Part shown: one piece after another, positions 54,420-64,000 of the stretch
How the letters are laid out: the number at the start of each line of letters is the position of its first letter
Position numbering within the stretch: position 1 is the first letter of the stretch
NCBI GenBank assembly: GCA_946621465.1
Contig: CAMOOO010000005.1
Location: forward strand, 62,001-126,000
Direction: 5' to 3'
Source of the DNA: an uncultured Clostridia bacterium
Lineage (GTDB): Bacteria; Bacillota; Clostridia; Christensenellales; DTU072
Length of the DNA stretch: 64,000 nucleotides
The notes under the pieces: model-generated
Seen by the model: only the letters and a program-made list of their open reading frames with translations
What the model was told of the DNA's origin: nothing
Database searches by the model: none
Translations under genes and position numbers: made by a program

Positions 54420-55913
54420 ATGAAAAAAATATATTGTCTGCTGCTGTGTTTCATCGTTTTTTGGGCGGCTATCGGCGGCTCGGAATCGGCGAATGCGGCA
54501 GGAGACGATATCGACGTTTGTTTTACTGCTTTTCTAGCCGAAAACGATTGTTCTTCCATGCAAGAATATCTGAGCGGCGCCCGATCCGGAACGGGGTTGG
54601 ACGCCGCTTTTTGCATGAGGCGGTATGTTGGCGGACTGGATTTTTCCGTCGTCAGCGACGCAATCGACCTAAAAAAAGCAGGTTCTGCCAGCACGAGGGA
54701 AAAGTATCTTTTTTATCAAAAAGCATTCGGAAAAGAGGTTTCCGGGTCAAGCGAGGACGTCTATGCCCTCGGTATTATGAGCAGGGTATTTGCTCTGCAC
54801 CTACTGAAAAATAATATCCCTATCGAGGGAGTAAATAAAGGCGAACTGGTTGCGGAGATACTCTCCATGCGAAAGGAAGACGGCGGCTGGGCGCTTTTTG
54901 GGAGTAGTTCCGACGTGGATGTGACGTCAATGTGTATGCAGGCTCTGGCAGGGGAATGCGATAGCGAGGTGGTCGAAAGTGCGATTTCTTTTCTCTCCTC
55001 GGCACAACAGCAGGACGGCACCTTTAAGACGATGGGCGCAAATAACTGCGAAAGTACCGCCCAGGTCATCATCACCTTGTCCGCTCTTGGAATAGACTGC
55101 GCGGCCGACGAGAGATTTATTAAAAGCAGAAGCGCTCTCGACGCGCTGATGAGTTACCGAATGGATAATAACCTTTTTTGCCACGAGCAGGGGGGCGTGT
55201 ACAACGAGCGAGCCACCGTCCAGGCTCTCTCCGCACTCGTCGCATATAAGTTGTATAAAGAAAAGGGCGAGGCGTTCTATTCTTTGCCGGAATACGGCTT
55301 TGGCAAGGCCGCCGAGGTAATAGGCGAAAGCAAGTCAAAAGCCCAAATAAAGGCGAATTTGCCCGTCAATGCCTGGGTTGCCGTGGGTATCGCAGGTGCC
55401 TGCGTCCTTGCCTGCGTCGTTTTGGTCTTAACGAAGAAAGGCGGCTGGAAGGAGATCACCGTCATTTTAGTGGTCGGGTGCGGCGTTTCTCTGTTTATTG
55501 GTCTATCCACCTTTCAATCGGTGGATGAATACTATTCGGAAAGTTTGGAAGAAGGGGACGTCATCGTCTACGTCAGCATCCGAAAGGACGTTATCGACAG
55601 TAATGACCCGGTCATTTTTTCTGGCAACGTCGGCGTAAAGGAAAACGGCACCGTGCTGGACGCTATCGTTATTGCTACGCGGAAAGGTAAATTGCAACTT
55701 TCTTACGTGACGGGGTATATTCAGTCTATCGACAATCTCGCCGAGTTTTCTTACGGGAACGAATCGGGGTGGATGTTTGCCGTAAACGGAGAATTCAGCG
55801 ACGTCAATTGTTCGGAGAAGAAGGTCAAAACAGGGGATAAGATCTGCTTTTTATACACCACGAAAATGGGCAGCGACGTGTCGGATTTTTTTGAGGTGAA
55901 CGATGAATACTAA
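54420..55913 (+). CDS. Intrinsic-factor-like protein: alpha-toroid, membrane hairpin, DUF4430
   Basis: A 497-aa protein. A signal peptide (1-27, ending ANA) is followed by a helical-repeat domain (about 30-300) of the prenyltransferase/squalene-cyclase/transcobalamin alpha type, with MRKEDGGWALFG, DVDVTSMCMQALAG, QQDGTFK, CESTAQVIITLSALG and NERATVQALSALV, each an alpha-toroid repeat mark. Two hydrophobic helices (317-338, 345-364) separated by KKGGWKE follow, then a DUF4430 domain (about 381-482) with VKENGTVLDAIV, ESGWMFAVNG and VKTGDKICFLYT. Animal intrinsic factor and transcobalamin have the same alpha then beta order. Here both domains should lie outside, joined by a membrane hairpin. 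It probably delivers cobalamin to the ECF transporter whose EcfT gene overlaps its end by 11 bp. Confidence 0.85.
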   Translation: MKKIYCLLLCFIVFWAAIGGSESANAAGDDIDVCFTAFLAENDCSSMQEYLSGARSGTGLDAAFCMRRYVGGLDFSVVSDAIDLKKAGSASTREKYLFYQKAFGKEVSGSSEDVYALGIMSRVFALHLLKNNIPIEGVNKGELVAEILSMRKEDGGWALFGSSSDVDVTSMCMQALAGECDSEVVESAISFLSSAQQQDGTFKTMGANNCESTAQVIITLSALGIDCAADERFIKSRSALDALMSYRMDNNLFCHEQGGVYNERATVQALSALVAYKLYKEKGEAFYSLPEYGFGKAAEVIGESKSKAQIKANLPVNAWVAVGIAGACVLACVVLVLTKKGGWKEITVILVVGCGVSLFIGLSTFQSVDEYYSESLEEGDVIVYVSIRKDVIDSNDPVIFSGNVGVKENGTVLDAIVIATRKGKLQLSYVTGYIQSIDNLAEFSYGNESGWMFAVNGEFSDVNCSEKKVKTGDKICFLYTTKMGSDVSDFFEVNDEY

Positions 55914-56796
55914 AGAAAAGTTCGCCTATGCCGCCCTGCACCCTTTGACCGTTGCCCTGCATCTTTTGGGACAGATTATACTGGGGATGTTTATAATGCA
56001 CCCGGTATTCGTTGCAATATCCCTTTTTTTTGCCGTCGTTGTATGCTTTTTCGTCTGCGGGAAGAGCTTTTTAAAAGAACTGAAGTTTTATTTGCCTTTT
56101 TATATCATCGTAGCATTAAGTAATCCGCTGTTTTCCCATAGCGGGGCGACGCCGTTGTTTTTCCTTAACGGGAAACCTATTACCTACGAGGCGACCATAT
56201 ACGGTATCGTGTCCTCGGGGATGTTTTTGAGCGTGCTACTTTGGTGTAGGGTTTGGAACGGTATCATGACGGAAGATAAGCTGGTTTTTTTGGTAGGAAG
56301 AAGGCTGCCGAAGATCGGGCTTGTTTTGACTATTTCCCTTCGCATGATACCCCGTTTCAGAAATAAATGGTGGGAAATAAGGGAGGTCCAATCCACCCTT
56401 GGGGACTTTGCCGAAAGTGGGTTTATCGCCCAAATAAAAGGGGCTGTAAAACTTTTTTCCGCGCTGATAACGCACGCAATGGAGAGCGCGGTGGAAACGG
56501 GGATGTCCATGTCCGCTCGAGGCTACGGACTGAAAGGGAGGAGTTCTCTCGTCCTCTATAAAATAAGACCGTATGATATCGTGTTTATGTGCGGTAATCT
56601 TTTCACTTTCGTTGCCATCATCGTAGGTATAGCGATGGGTTTTATTGACTATCAATTTTATCCGACCGTAACGCCCGTCGAATGCGGAAGTGGTACGACG
56701 GGCATGTTTGTTTTGTTCGCTATGCAATCGGCTTTGCTCGTCTTGCAGGCAATTAAGGAGGAAGCAGTATGGAAATACTCTCGATCAAGGATCTGA
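55903..56796 (+). CDS. ecfT: ECF transporter transmembrane component EcfT
   Basis: A 297-aa membrane protein of the EcfT/CbiQ family, with about five to six helices (around 12-30, 35-52, 65-82, 100-122, 220-245, 262-285). The cytosolic coupling region contains SLRMIPRFRNKWWEIREVQ and the diagnostic SARGYGLKGR, the Ala-Arg-Gly motif that docks on the ATPases. EcfT links the S component to the two ATPase domains. It overlaps the intrinsic-factor-like gene by 11 bp and the ATPase gene by 28 bp. Confidence 0.92.
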   Translation: MNTKEKFAYAALHPLTVALHLLGQIILGMFIMHPVFVAISLFFAVVVCFFVCGKSFLKELKFYLPFYIIVALSNPLFSHSGATPLFFLNGKPITYEATIYGIVSSGMFLSVLLWCRVWNGIMTEDKLVFLVGRRLPKIGLVLTISLRMIPRFRNKWWEIREVQSTLGDFAESGFIAQIKGAVKLFSALITHAMESAVETGMSMSARGYGLKGRSSLVLYKIRPYDIVFMCGNLFTFVAIIVGIAMGFIDYQFYPTVTPVECGSGTTGMFVLFAMQSALLVLQAIKEEAVWKYSRSRI

Positions 56797-58367
56797 CCTT
56801 TTCCTATTCCGGGAGCGATAAAAAGGTACTTAACGGACTTACTTTATCCATTAACGAAGGGGAGTTCGTCGTGTTGTACGGTAAAACCGGTTGCGGCAAA
56901 AGTACCCTTTTTAAACTTATTAAAAAGGAACTCACGCCGGCAGGGGTGGAGAATGGAGAGATACTTTTTAAAGGAAAGAACAAAAAGGAACTGAGCCTGC
57001 GCGAGTCGGCGGAGGGAATCGGGTTCGTTATGCAGAGTCCGGAAAACCAGATCGTCACAGACAGAGTGTGGCACGAACTGGCTTTTTATATGGAAAACCT
57101 CGGTTATCCGTCCGAAAAGATTTCCGCAAGGGTGGGGGAAGTGTCCAACTATTTTGGGATAACGCCATGGTTTGGAAAGGATACGGTATGTCTTTCCGGG
57201 GGCGAAAAACAATTGCTGACGCTGGCGTCCGTTATGACCGTTTCGCCATCCTTACTTATTTTGGACGAGCCGACCGCGCGTTTGGATCCCATCGCGGCAA
57301 ACGGCTTTCTGTCCACAATAAAAAGATTGAATAGCGAACTGGGAATAACGGTGCTACTGTGCGAACACCGCTTGGAAGAGGTATTACCCATTGCCGATAA
57401 GATTGCCGTAATGGAAGAGGGGAAGATTTCTTATTATGGTTCTCCCCGAGAGGTCTGCAAAAAAATAGCGGACGGAGAGTACGAAAAAGTCCTCCCTACG
57501 GCGGCAAAGCTGTGGAACAAAATGGGCAGAGAAGGGGAGATACCGCTGTCCGTCAAAGAGGGGCGCGAGTACCTGTCAAAAATGGAAAGTAAAAATCAAA
57601 TCACGGTAACAGAGGAGAAAAAAGGGGAAGTAGCCCTGGAAATGAAGAACGTATGGTTCCGCTACGAAAAGAAAGAAGAGGACGTTTTAAAAGGGGCGGA
57701 CGCGACGGTTTTTTCCGGCGAAATCTTTTCCATAGTCGGCGGCAACGGCTCGGGGAAGAGCACGATGCTTAAGCTCCTTGCAGGGATAAAGAAACCTTAT
57801 CGCGGAAAAGTGATAATAAGAGGAAAGAACGTAGCCAGGATGAAGAAAGAGGAACTGTACCGGAATAATATCGCCTACCTGCCGCAAGACCCATTGACTC
57901 TCTTTTTACGGGATAAAGTAGCCGACGAACTGGGAGAAGAGGGGAAAAGCATCGCCGAAAAAATGGGCATGGGGAAATTACTGAACAGTCATCCGCACGA
58001 CCTGTCAGGCGGCGAACAACAAAAGTGCGCTCTTATTAAGCTACTCAATCTAAAACCGAAGATACTCCTTTTGGACGAGCCGACAAAGGGGCTTGATTGC
58101 TTTTCCAAAGAGGAACTGGGAAGAACGTTGAAAAGTTTAAACGGGATAACGATTGTCCTTGTCACCCACGACCTTGAATTTGCGGCGTCGGTCAGCGATC
58201 GGTGCACCCTTATGTTCGGCGGCGAAATTCTCCCACCCCCCCGCCCTGAGAATTTCTTCTCCGAAAATAACTACTATACCACTTCCGCCGCAAGAATCGG
58301 TAGGGGAATGCTCCCCCATGCCGTTACGACGGAGCAAATATTATTTGGGTACGGAAATGAAAATTAA
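56769..58367 (+). CDS. ecfA: Fused two-domain ECF ATPase
   Basis: A 532-aa protein with two complete ABC ATPase domains in one chain, where most ECF systems use two genes (ecfA1, ecfA2). Domain 1 (about 1-240): Walker A YGKTGCGKST, signature LSGGEKQLLTLASV, Walker B LLILDEPTARLDP. Domain 2 (about 285-500): Walker A GGNGSGKSTM, signature LSGGEQQKCALI, Walker B ILLLDEPTKGLD. Both appear catalytically intact. The chain ends after a short C-terminal tail. It overlaps ecfT by 28 bp and the S-component gene by 11 bp. Confidence 0.95.
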   Translation: MEILSIKDLTFSYSGSDKKVLNGLTLSINEGEFVVLYGKTGCGKSTLFKLIKKELTPAGVENGEILFKGKNKKELSLRESAEGIGFVMQSPENQIVTDRVWHELAFYMENLGYPSEKISARVGEVSNYFGITPWFGKDTVCLSGGEKQLLTLASVMTVSPSLLILDEPTARLDPIAANGFLSTIKRLNSELGITVLLCEHRLEEVLPIADKIAVMEEGKISYYGSPREVCKKIADGEYEKVLPTAAKLWNKMGREGEIPLSVKEGREYLSKMESKNQITVTEEKKGEVALEMKNVWFRYEKKEEDVLKGADATVFSGEIFSIVGGNGSGKSTMLKLLAGIKKPYRGKVIIRGKNVARMKKEELYRNNIAYLPQDPLTLFLRDKVADELGEEGKSIAEKMGMGKLLNSHPHDLSGGEQQKCALIKLLNLKPKILLLDEPTKGLDCFSKEELGRTLKSLNGITIVLVTHDLEFAASVSDRCTLMFGGEILPPPRPENFFSENNYYTTSAARIGRGMLPHAVTTEQILFGYGNEN

Positions 58368-59037
58368 AATGATAATATCCCTTCTTTTATTCCTCGTCCT
58401 CGTTCCGCTGATTGCCGTCGGCGGTTACTTCCTGTTTCGCGAGAGAGGATATATTTGGGTATCCGTTTGTATAGCTGTCGTATCCTGTATTCCATTTTTT
58501 GTATCATTTGAAAGGAAAGTTTCCGACGTCAGAAAGACGGTGGTATTAGCATTTTTAGTAGCTCTTTCGGTACTGGGGCGGTTGGTCTTTTCTTATCTTC
58601 CCCATTTCAAGCCGGTTACGGCGATCGTCATTCTTGCCGGGATCTATCTTGGCGCAGAGTCGGGTTTTTTGTGCGGTAGTCTGTCCGTACTTGTCAGTAA
58701 CTTTATCTTCGGACAGGGTCCCTGGACTCCGTTCCAAATGGTGGCGTGGGGACTGATAGGTTTTATCGCCGGGATATTCAATGCGGTTATGAAAAAACAC
58801 ATTTCGGTTTTACTTATCTACGGCGTCCTTTCCGGGATTTTTTATTCCCTTTTTATGGACATTCTGACCGTTCTTTGGCTGGATGGAGGGTTTAACGGAG
58901 AAAAGTACCTTGCCGCCGTTACTTCCTCTCTTCCCATCACCGCCGTCTACGTCTTTTCCAATATCATCTTTTTGTTCGTTCTTGTTAAACCGCTCGGCAA
59001 AAAAATAGAGCGGATTAAGACAAAATACGGCATATAA
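58357..59037 (+). CDS. ECF transporter S component, probable cobalamin/corrinoid
   Basis: A 226-aa membrane protein. The ATG at 58357 is preferred because upstream codons in the open frame fall inside the ATPase gene and lack membrane character. It has about six helices (2-22, 28-45, 55-75, 85-130, 140-165, 185-210). The segment AGIYLGAESGFLCGSLSVLV, then FGQGPWTPFQMVAWGLIGF, is typical of ECF S components (the family's G-x-x-G and P-W-x-x-Q regions). S components set the substrate. The cobalamin riboswitch and the DUF4430 proteins suggest cobalamin. The sequence alone does not prove it. Confidence 0.85.
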   Translation: MKIKMIISLLLFLVLVPLIAVGGYFLFRERGYIWVSVCIAVVSCIPFFVSFERKVSDVRKTVVLAFLVALSVLGRLVFSYLPHFKPVTAIVILAGIYLGAESGFLCGSLSVLVSNFIFGQGPWTPFQMVAWGLIGFIAGIFNAVMKKHISVLLIYGVLSGIFYSLFMDILTVLWLDGGFNGEKYLAAVTSSLPITAVYVFSNIIFLFVLVKPLGKKIERIKTKYGI

Positions 59038-59069
59038 TCTTAAAAAATATATTAAATTTATTTATTGCG

Positions 59070-59101
59070 TTGACATTCCCTGCCAAATATGTAATTATAA
59101 T
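59070..59101 (+). promoter_or_regulatory. Possible promoter of the flavoprotein gene
   Basis: TTGACA (59070-59075) and TATAAT (59096-59101) are each consensus, but the 20-bp spacer is long. Several overlapping AT-rich -10-like boxes lie nearby (59090-59120). AGGTGG precedes the ATG at 59129. Confidence 0.5.
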
Positions 59102-59128
59102 ATATTATATTATACAGTCAGGTGGACT

Positions 59129-60466
59129 ATGCTTTACGACGTAATTGTGATCGGAGCTTCAACGAGCGGCGCTTTTCTTGCCAAACTTATGGCAAAGAAA
59201 GGTTTTATCGTCAAAGTCATTGAAAAAGCCGACGCCGAGAACGTCGGAAGAAAAATGGATATCGTTCATATCGCTAAACAGGATTTTGACCGCTATCACT
59301 TGCCCAAGGTTAAAAAGGGAAGTCCGGAATGGGCTTTTGAATTTGAAGAAAATTACACCGCATCTCCCAGTGGCAATTACCCTAAAAAATCTTTCGCGCC
59401 CATGGTAGGGCTTCATATGCACGAGTACGTCAGCTTGATGAACAAAAAGGCGGTTGCCGCCGGCGCGGATATCGAGTACAACGCGTCGTTTAACGACTTC
59501 ATTTACAAAGATGACAAAATCGTAGGCGTCCGCTACGACGTAGCCGGCGAAGAAAAGGAGTGCTTCGGGAAGGTCGTTGTTGACTGCTCGGGTATCCCAG
59601 CCGTCGCAAGAAGAAAGCTCCCCGATAAAATGGGCATGGAGACCTTTTCTTTGACGCCGGAGGATATGTTCTACGTCATTCTGTATTACGTTGACTTTTT
59701 GGGAGAGAAACCTATCAACGTAGGGTGGCCCTATCATAAAAGCTGGATCGCACCCTCGGACAGCAAAGGGGGCAAGATCGTCGGTATCGGCGCCTGCCAC
59801 AGTTACGAGTACGCCGAAAAAATGTTCGAAAGGTTCCGTAAAGACGTTGCACTTCCTGCTTACGAGGTCAAAAGAACGGAGCGCGGAACCACCCCGTACA
59901 CGCGACCGCCGTACACCTTCGTTGCGGATAACTTCGTCGCGGCAGGGGACGCTGCCTGTTTAACTAAGCCCAACAACGGCGAAGGCATAACAAGCAGTAT
60001 GACGCAATTGGAAATCGTCGCCGACGTACTGGAAAAAGCTATTATGGAAGGGGACTGCTCCCGCGAAAAAATCTGGGCGATCAACACCCGTTACAACAAT
60101 GTCCAGGGCGCAGATTTCGCCTTTACCCGCGCCGTTCTTACCAAAGCGATCACGGCAACGAAATGGGAATTCGAGTACTTTTTCAAAAAGGATATCATCT
60201 TCTCCGAAAAGATGCTAGGAGCTGTCAATGCCGGACCGGAAATAAAAATCTCTATCGGCGATATCCTTCATATCGTCGGGGGAATCTTAGGTGCGATCTT
60301 AATCGGAAAACTCAGCTTAAAGACGGTGAAAAATCTCCTTTCCGGACTTCGTCTGGGAGCCAAAGTAAAAAAACTTTATCTCGCCTTTCCCGAAACCCCG
60401 GACGGGTACGATGCCTGGGTCAAAAAAGCCGATAAGCTGTGGAATAAAATAGGTAAAATGCAGTAA
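59129..60466 (+). CDS. Geranylgeranyl-reductase-like FAD oxidoreductase
   Basis: A 445-aa flavoprotein. VIVIGASTSGAFLAKLMA (about 5-22) is the FAD-binding Rossmann turn (G-x-S-x-x-G variant). KVVVDCSGIPAVARRKL and FVAAGDAACLTKPNNGEGI (about 271-289) are the family's later FAD motifs. This matches the GGR/FixC-like group, which reduces isoprenoid double bonds or other substrates. The C-terminal ~70 residues (GGILGAILIGKLSLKTVKN) carry a hydrophobic helix, perhaps a membrane contact. The substrate is unknown. It lies alone between the B12 operon and an ABC gene. Confidence 0.8.
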   Translation: MLYDVIVIGASTSGAFLAKLMAKKGFIVKVIEKADAENVGRKMDIVHIAKQDFDRYHLPKVKKGSPEWAFEFEENYTASPSGNYPKKSFAPMVGLHMHEYVSLMNKKAVAAGADIEYNASFNDFIYKDDKIVGVRYDVAGEEKECFGKVVVDCSGIPAVARRKLPDKMGMETFSLTPEDMFYVILYYVDFLGEKPINVGWPYHKSWIAPSDSKGGKIVGIGACHSYEYAEKMFERFRKDVALPAYEVKRTERGTTPYTRPPYTFVADNFVAAGDAACLTKPNNGEGITSSMTQLEIVADVLEKAIMEGDCSREKIWAINTRYNNVQGADFAFTRAVLTKAITATKWEFEYFFKKDIIFSEKMLGAVNAGPEIKISIGDILHIVGGILGAILIGKLSLKTVKNLLSGLRLGAKVKKLYLAFPETPDGYDAWVKKADKLWNKIGKMQ

Positions 60467-60522
60467 TATCCGTTTTTTAACGGATCGACATAATCAATTG
60501 TTTGCTATATGGAGTTTACTTT

Positions 60523-63500
60523 ATGTTACGATTAGTCAACATCACGAAGATTTACAAAGTCGCCGATACCGAAGTAGCCGCGCTGAAGGGTATTAATCTG
60601 AATTTCCGTAAAAACGAATTCGTTTCCATTCTCGGCCCGTCCGGATGCGGAAAAACAACGACGCTGAACATCATCGGTGGCCTGGATAAATACACTTCGG
60701 GCGACCTCTTTATCGGGGGCGTATCCACGAAGAATTACAAAGACCACGATTGGGACGTATACAGGAACCATAAAATTGGCTTTATTTTCCAGAGCTATAA
60801 CCTTATACCCCACCAGACCATTCTCGGCAACGTCGAACTGGCATTGACTATCTCCGGCATAGGAAAAAAGGAACGCCAGGAGAGAGCCAAACGCGCTCTC
60901 GACAAGGTCGGACTAAAAGGGCAGTACAACAAAAAGCCCAATCAGCTTTCCGGCGGACAGTGCCAGCGCGTAGCGATCGCAAGAGCCCTCGTCAACGAAC
61001 CGTCCATCCTTCTTGCGGACGAGCCGACGGGCGCCCTCGATACGGTGACCAGCGTTCAGATTATGGAGCTGATTAAAGAGATCTCGAAAGAAAAACTGGT
61101 CATCATGGTCACGCATAACCCCGACCTTGCCGAAAAATACTCCACCCGTATCGTCCGTCTTCTCGACGGCGAATTGCAAGAGGATACGAAGCCTTTCTCC
61201 ACCGAAGAAGAGGAGGCGGAGTGCGCTCTGATGAGCGAGGCTGTTCCAGACGAAGAGGAGCAGAAGAAAGAAAAGGCGAAGATGAACCTCTGGACTGCCT
61301 TTAAATTGTCCGGTAGGAACCTTATTTCCAAAGCAAAGAGAACGATCATGGTCGCCCTTGCCGGGTGTATCGGTATCGTCGGTATCTCCGCCGTGTTATC
61401 GGTATCCAACGGCGTACAAGGGTACGTTGACAGCATGGAGAACGATATGCTCTCCGGCAACCCCGTCTATATCTCGCAATCGGCGATCGACTATAGTAGC
61501 CTCATGGGCGGCGGGACACAGACCAATACCGACCCGGTCAACCCCGATAACGATATCGGCTCTATCTACGTCAATTCTACCGTTCAACGTCTGTATAACA
61601 TGAGCGGCATCATGACGACCAATACCATTACCAAAGAGTATATGGATTACCTCAAAAAGATGCCCGAAGAAAACTGCGCTCACGTCCAATACGAATACGG
61701 CTATAAAATCGCCCCCAACCTGTACACTTCTTTTAAGACGAGCGACGGGCAGACCCACCGTATGAGTATCGCGGCCATCCAGGCGGTGTATTCTTCCGTT
61801 CTCAAAAATATCGAAGACCTTTCGCAGTATAACTCTATGATCTCCAGCGCAACGGTCATGTCCGAATTGCCCTCCGATGCTGCTTACCTCGCGGCGCAAT
61901 ACGACGTAATTTATTTGGAGGACGGCGTTACCTTTGAAGAGGTCATCTCCAGCGAATCGGCTTTGATCGCCGTAGCCAGCCAGTCACATAACACCTTAAA
62001 CGATATAGAACTCGCTGAATACGGCTATTTCTCCCAAGAACAATTTCTGAACTACTGCTATAAAATAAGCGGTGACGACAGATACATACCGGGCATTGCC
62101 ATTCCGGAAGTGCTTTCTTACGAAACCCTCGCCGCAAAAAAATTCAATTGGTACCCCAACAATACCGTCTATAAACAGGGGACGAGTAGCGACGACTTCG
62201 GGGATAAGTATTACGCCAGCGCCTATTCCGACGGTACCCTCGCATCGGAAACGGCGGCGGAATACGCAAATTATAAATTCAATGCCTTCGGCGTCGTCGA
62301 CGGCATGGTGGAACTCAACGTCAAATGCGTCCTTAAATTAAAAGAGGACCTCTCCTACGGTTGCCTTTCTTCGGGCGGACTGTATTATACCGGCGCGCTG
62401 TCCGAGCATATGCGTTCTTATAACAGAGATTCTCAAATTTGCGAAAGCGCAAGAAATAACGGCGGAACGCTCTACAATATAGAAATGGGCTATAACTTCA
62501 AAGTGGACGGCGACTCCGATACTCAACTCGATACCTATTTCCTCTCTTCGGGCGGCGATTCCATTATGAGTTATATCAGTGCCTTCTTCGGTTCATCTAC
62601 CGGAAAGAAAACGGTCATCAGCTATTCCGGCTCCGCTCTCGGTTCGGATGAGTTCCCCAGTTCCATCTATTTCTATTGCAACAACTTCGACCAAAAGGAC
62701 AAATTGACGGCATACCTGGACGTATGGAATAACACGGTGGCGGCTGACAGTTATAAAACGAACGAGAACGGTTTTTATGTCGGCAAAGAAACGGTAGATG
62801 GCGTGGAAAAAACGTCCTATTTCTATCTCGACCGCACCAACAATAAATACTACCGCGTCAACGTCTCAAAGGACGGCTTTGCACTCGATTACAGAGGCAA
62901 CCAATATAAATTGGTGGTCGATGAAGAAAACAACGACTCCGGCTTTTTCCAAAAGGATGCCGACACCCTCGGCGACGCCTTTTTACTGGAAGGCACCATT
63001 TCCGTCACCGATCAGATTTCCGTCAACGCCTATACGCTGGCATCGTACATCATCTTTGAGAAAGAATTTCAGGAAAGCAATATCTATTACAGAGATATAG
63101 AAGCCGTCCCCGGGAAGACAGGTCTCTACCGCTATAAAAACGCCGACGAGAATTACGAATACGTCATGAAAGTCAAAAACCAAAGCTACTATAAATTGGC
63201 CTTGGATAAAGAGGGCTATATTATGGCAACCCAAAACGGCTACGGTAGATACCGCTACGAAGATGGCGTATTCTATCTCGACGAATACGAAGAGATCGTC
63301 GAGCAGCCCGCTATCCCCGGACTCGGCGGCGATGAGGAAGAGGAGGAGGCGCAAGAAACCAAATACCGCCTTAAGACCACTGCTTTGTCAAAAGAGGACC
63401 AGAAGGCTCTCTATGCGGAAGATACCATCTATCCGTACGCCAACGTCGTCAAAAACCCCCAGTACACCGTCAACGGTACGGTGTATACTCTGAATACCCA

Positions 63501-64000
63501 CGGGCTTTACGTCGATATGACGCAGATTGATTTTTCGAAATTGAGAGTTAACCTTACCGAAAACGTCGTCACCTTCACCGATTACAGCGGTATCGACTTC
63601 TACTACCTCGACGAGGACGACAATGACGAAAAATACTACTACGTTAACTACGTCGAAGAAGACGGCGTCGGCTTTATCTACGGTAACAGCGCGTCGAGCT
63701 ACCTTTCGGCGACCTCGCTTTCCGATTCCGGCTACAACGTAGAGGGCTTTGTCTCCGATAAGTATAAATACAACGACGACGGAAGCATGCAGGCGGTCAG
63801 CCCCCATTTCAGCAACTCCGCTCTGACCGTTGCTCAGCTCCTCGAACTGCGTGTTATCGGCGAAGAATTGACCGATCTGTCCATTCTGGAAGCGGATACC
63901 TCGAAGAAGATCACCTACACCGATAACATCGGTCTCATTATCGCTATGGTCAATACCTTAATTGATATCATCACCTATGCGCTCATTGCTTTCACCGCGC
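60523..64000 (+). CDS. ABC ATPase-FtsX permease fusion, runs past window end
   Basis: 1,159 residues are visible and the frame is open to the last base. GGAG lies 8 nt before the ATG. Residues 1-235 are a MacB/LolD-type ATPase: Walker [11 protein letters not shown], signature [16 protein letters not shown], Walker [14 protein letters not shown]. An acidic linker follows, then a first helix (about 270-290), a very large predicted extracytoplasmic region of about 830 residues rich in Tyr, Asp and Asn, and the beginning of the second helix near 1136 (FtsX-type). Permease relatives normally have a few hundred residues in this loop. The substrate is unknown; lipid, peptide or cell-wall roles are possible. 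Confidence 0.88.
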   Translation, partial: MLRLVNITKIYKVADTEVAALKGINLNFRKNEFVSILGPSGCGKTTTLNIIGGLDKYTSGDLFIGGVSTKNYKDHDWDVYRNHKIGFIFQSYNLIPHQTILGNVELALTISGIGKKERQERAKRALDKVGLKGQYNKKPNQLSGGQCQRVAIARALVNEPSILLADEPTGALDTVTSVQIMELIKEISKEKLVIMVTHNPDLAEKYSTRIVRLLDGELQEDTKPFSTEEEEAECALMSEAVPDEEEQKKEKAKMNLWTAFKLSGRNLISKAKRTIMVALAGCIGIVGISAVLSVSNGVQGYVDSMENDMLSGNPVYISQSAIDYSSLMGGGTQTNTDPVNPDNDIGSIYVNSTVQRLYNMSGIMTTNTITKEYMDYLKKMPEENCAHVQYEYGYKIAPNLYTSFKTSDGQTHRMSIAAIQAVYSSVLKNIEDLSQYNSMISSATVMSELPSDAAYLAAQYDVIYLEDGVTFEEVISSESALIAVASQSHNTLNDIELAEYGYFSQEQFLNYCYKISGDDRYIPGIAIPEVLSYETLAAKKFNWYPNNTVYKQGTSSDDFGDKYYASAYSDGTLASETAAEYANYKFNAFGVVDGMVELNVKCVLKLKEDLSYGCLSSGGLYYTGALSEHMRSYNRDSQICESARNNGGTLYNIEMGYNFKVDGDSDTQLDTYFLSSGGDSIMSYISAFFGSSTGKKTVISYSGSALGSDEFPSSIYFYCNNFDQKDKLTAYLDVWNNTVAADSYKTNENGFYVGKETVDGVEKTSYFYLDRTNNKYYRVNVSKDGFALDYRGNQYKLVVDEENNDSGFFQKDADTLGDAFLLEGTISVTDQISVNAYTLASYIIFEKEFQESNIYYRDIEAVPGKTGLYRYKNADENYEYVMKVKNQSYYKLALDKEGYIMATQNGYGRYRYEDGVFYLDEYEEIVEQPAIPGLGGDEEEEEAQETKYRLKTTALSKEDQKALYAEDTIYPYANVVKNPQYTVNGTVYTLNTHGLYVDMTQIDFSKLRVNLTENVVTFTDYSGIDFYYLDEDDNDEKYYYVNYVEEDGVGFIYGNSASSYLSATSLSDSGYNVEGFVSDKYKYNDDGSMQAVSPHFSNSALTVAQLLELRVIGEELTDLSILEADTSKKITYTDNIGLIIAMVNTLIDIITYALIAFTA

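Noticed and set aside
58153..58356. Upstream extension of the ECF S-component frame
   Set aside because: It lies wholly within the ATPase gene, is not hydrophobic and has no ribosome site. The ATG at 58357 is preferred.
60468..60485. ATCCGTT/AACGGAT hairpin after the flavoprotein gene as a terminator
   Set aside because: No T-run follows the stem. It may be a weak structure only.

Overview
The window looks like chromosome from a Clostridia-type Bacillota, probably an uncultured gut lineage. The signs are an ECF vitamin transporter, glutamine synthetase III, a DUF896 protein, an NdoA/MazF-type RNase, lipobox lipoproteins, rubrerythrin, a dockerin-bearing protease, TTGACA/TATAAT promoters and AGGAGG-type ribosome sites. 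The species assignment is inference. No tRNA, rRNA, CRISPR array, transposase or phage gene was recognised.

Layout. 1-1,919 (+): the tail of a probable DUF4125 gene, a DUF4037 nucleotidyltransferase-like gene and rubrerythrin. 1,979-8,967 (-): a tight four-gene run of LCAT-like lipase, glutamine synthetase III, glutaminase-A-like protein and membrane-anchored SASA esterase. 9,239-9,697 (+): a TspO-like membrane protein. 9,694-16,938 (-): a seven-gene run that starts with an M6 metalloprotease lipoprotein carrying a C-terminal dockerin and ends with YbaK. 17,365-25,794 (+): a 2,809-aa surface protein, followed by an M50 protease. 26,655-30,043 (-): MgtC, a propeller-like protein and two related membrane proteins. 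30,273-35,135 (+): serC-serA-rdgB, a DUF2156-GNAT fusion and a YjjG-type nucleotidase. A lone MazF lies on the minus strand, then metG-tatD and rsmA follow on the plus strand. 39,640-52,461 (+): a 4,273-aa surface protein. 52,531-59,037 (+): a cobalamin riboswitch followed by a vitamin B12 capture and uptake operon. 59,129-64,000 (+): a geranylgeranyl-reductase-like flavoprotein and an ABC ATPase-FtsX protein that runs off the end.

The most interesting system is the riboswitch operon. Behind a cobalamin aptamer and an intrinsic terminator lie, in order, a small HNH_repeat-like protein, a lipoprotein with two tandem DUF4430 (transcobalamin beta-like) plus Ig-like units, a protein joining an alpha/alpha-toroid-like domain to a DUF4430 domain through a two-helix membrane hairpin, and then EcfT, a fused EcfA-EcfA ATPase and an ECF S component. 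This resembles the two-domain plan of animal intrinsic factor/transcobalamin, built into a Gram-positive membrane and wired to an ECF importer.

Two broader patterns deserve attention. First, three genes (starts at 16,938, 17,365 and 28,369) have well-spaced promoters whose -10 box ends 6-10 nt before the start codon and have no ribosome-binding site, which predicts leaderless or nearly leaderless mRNAs. Second, at two convergent gene pairs the minus-strand terminator appears to be encoded inside the 3' coding region of the opposing gene.
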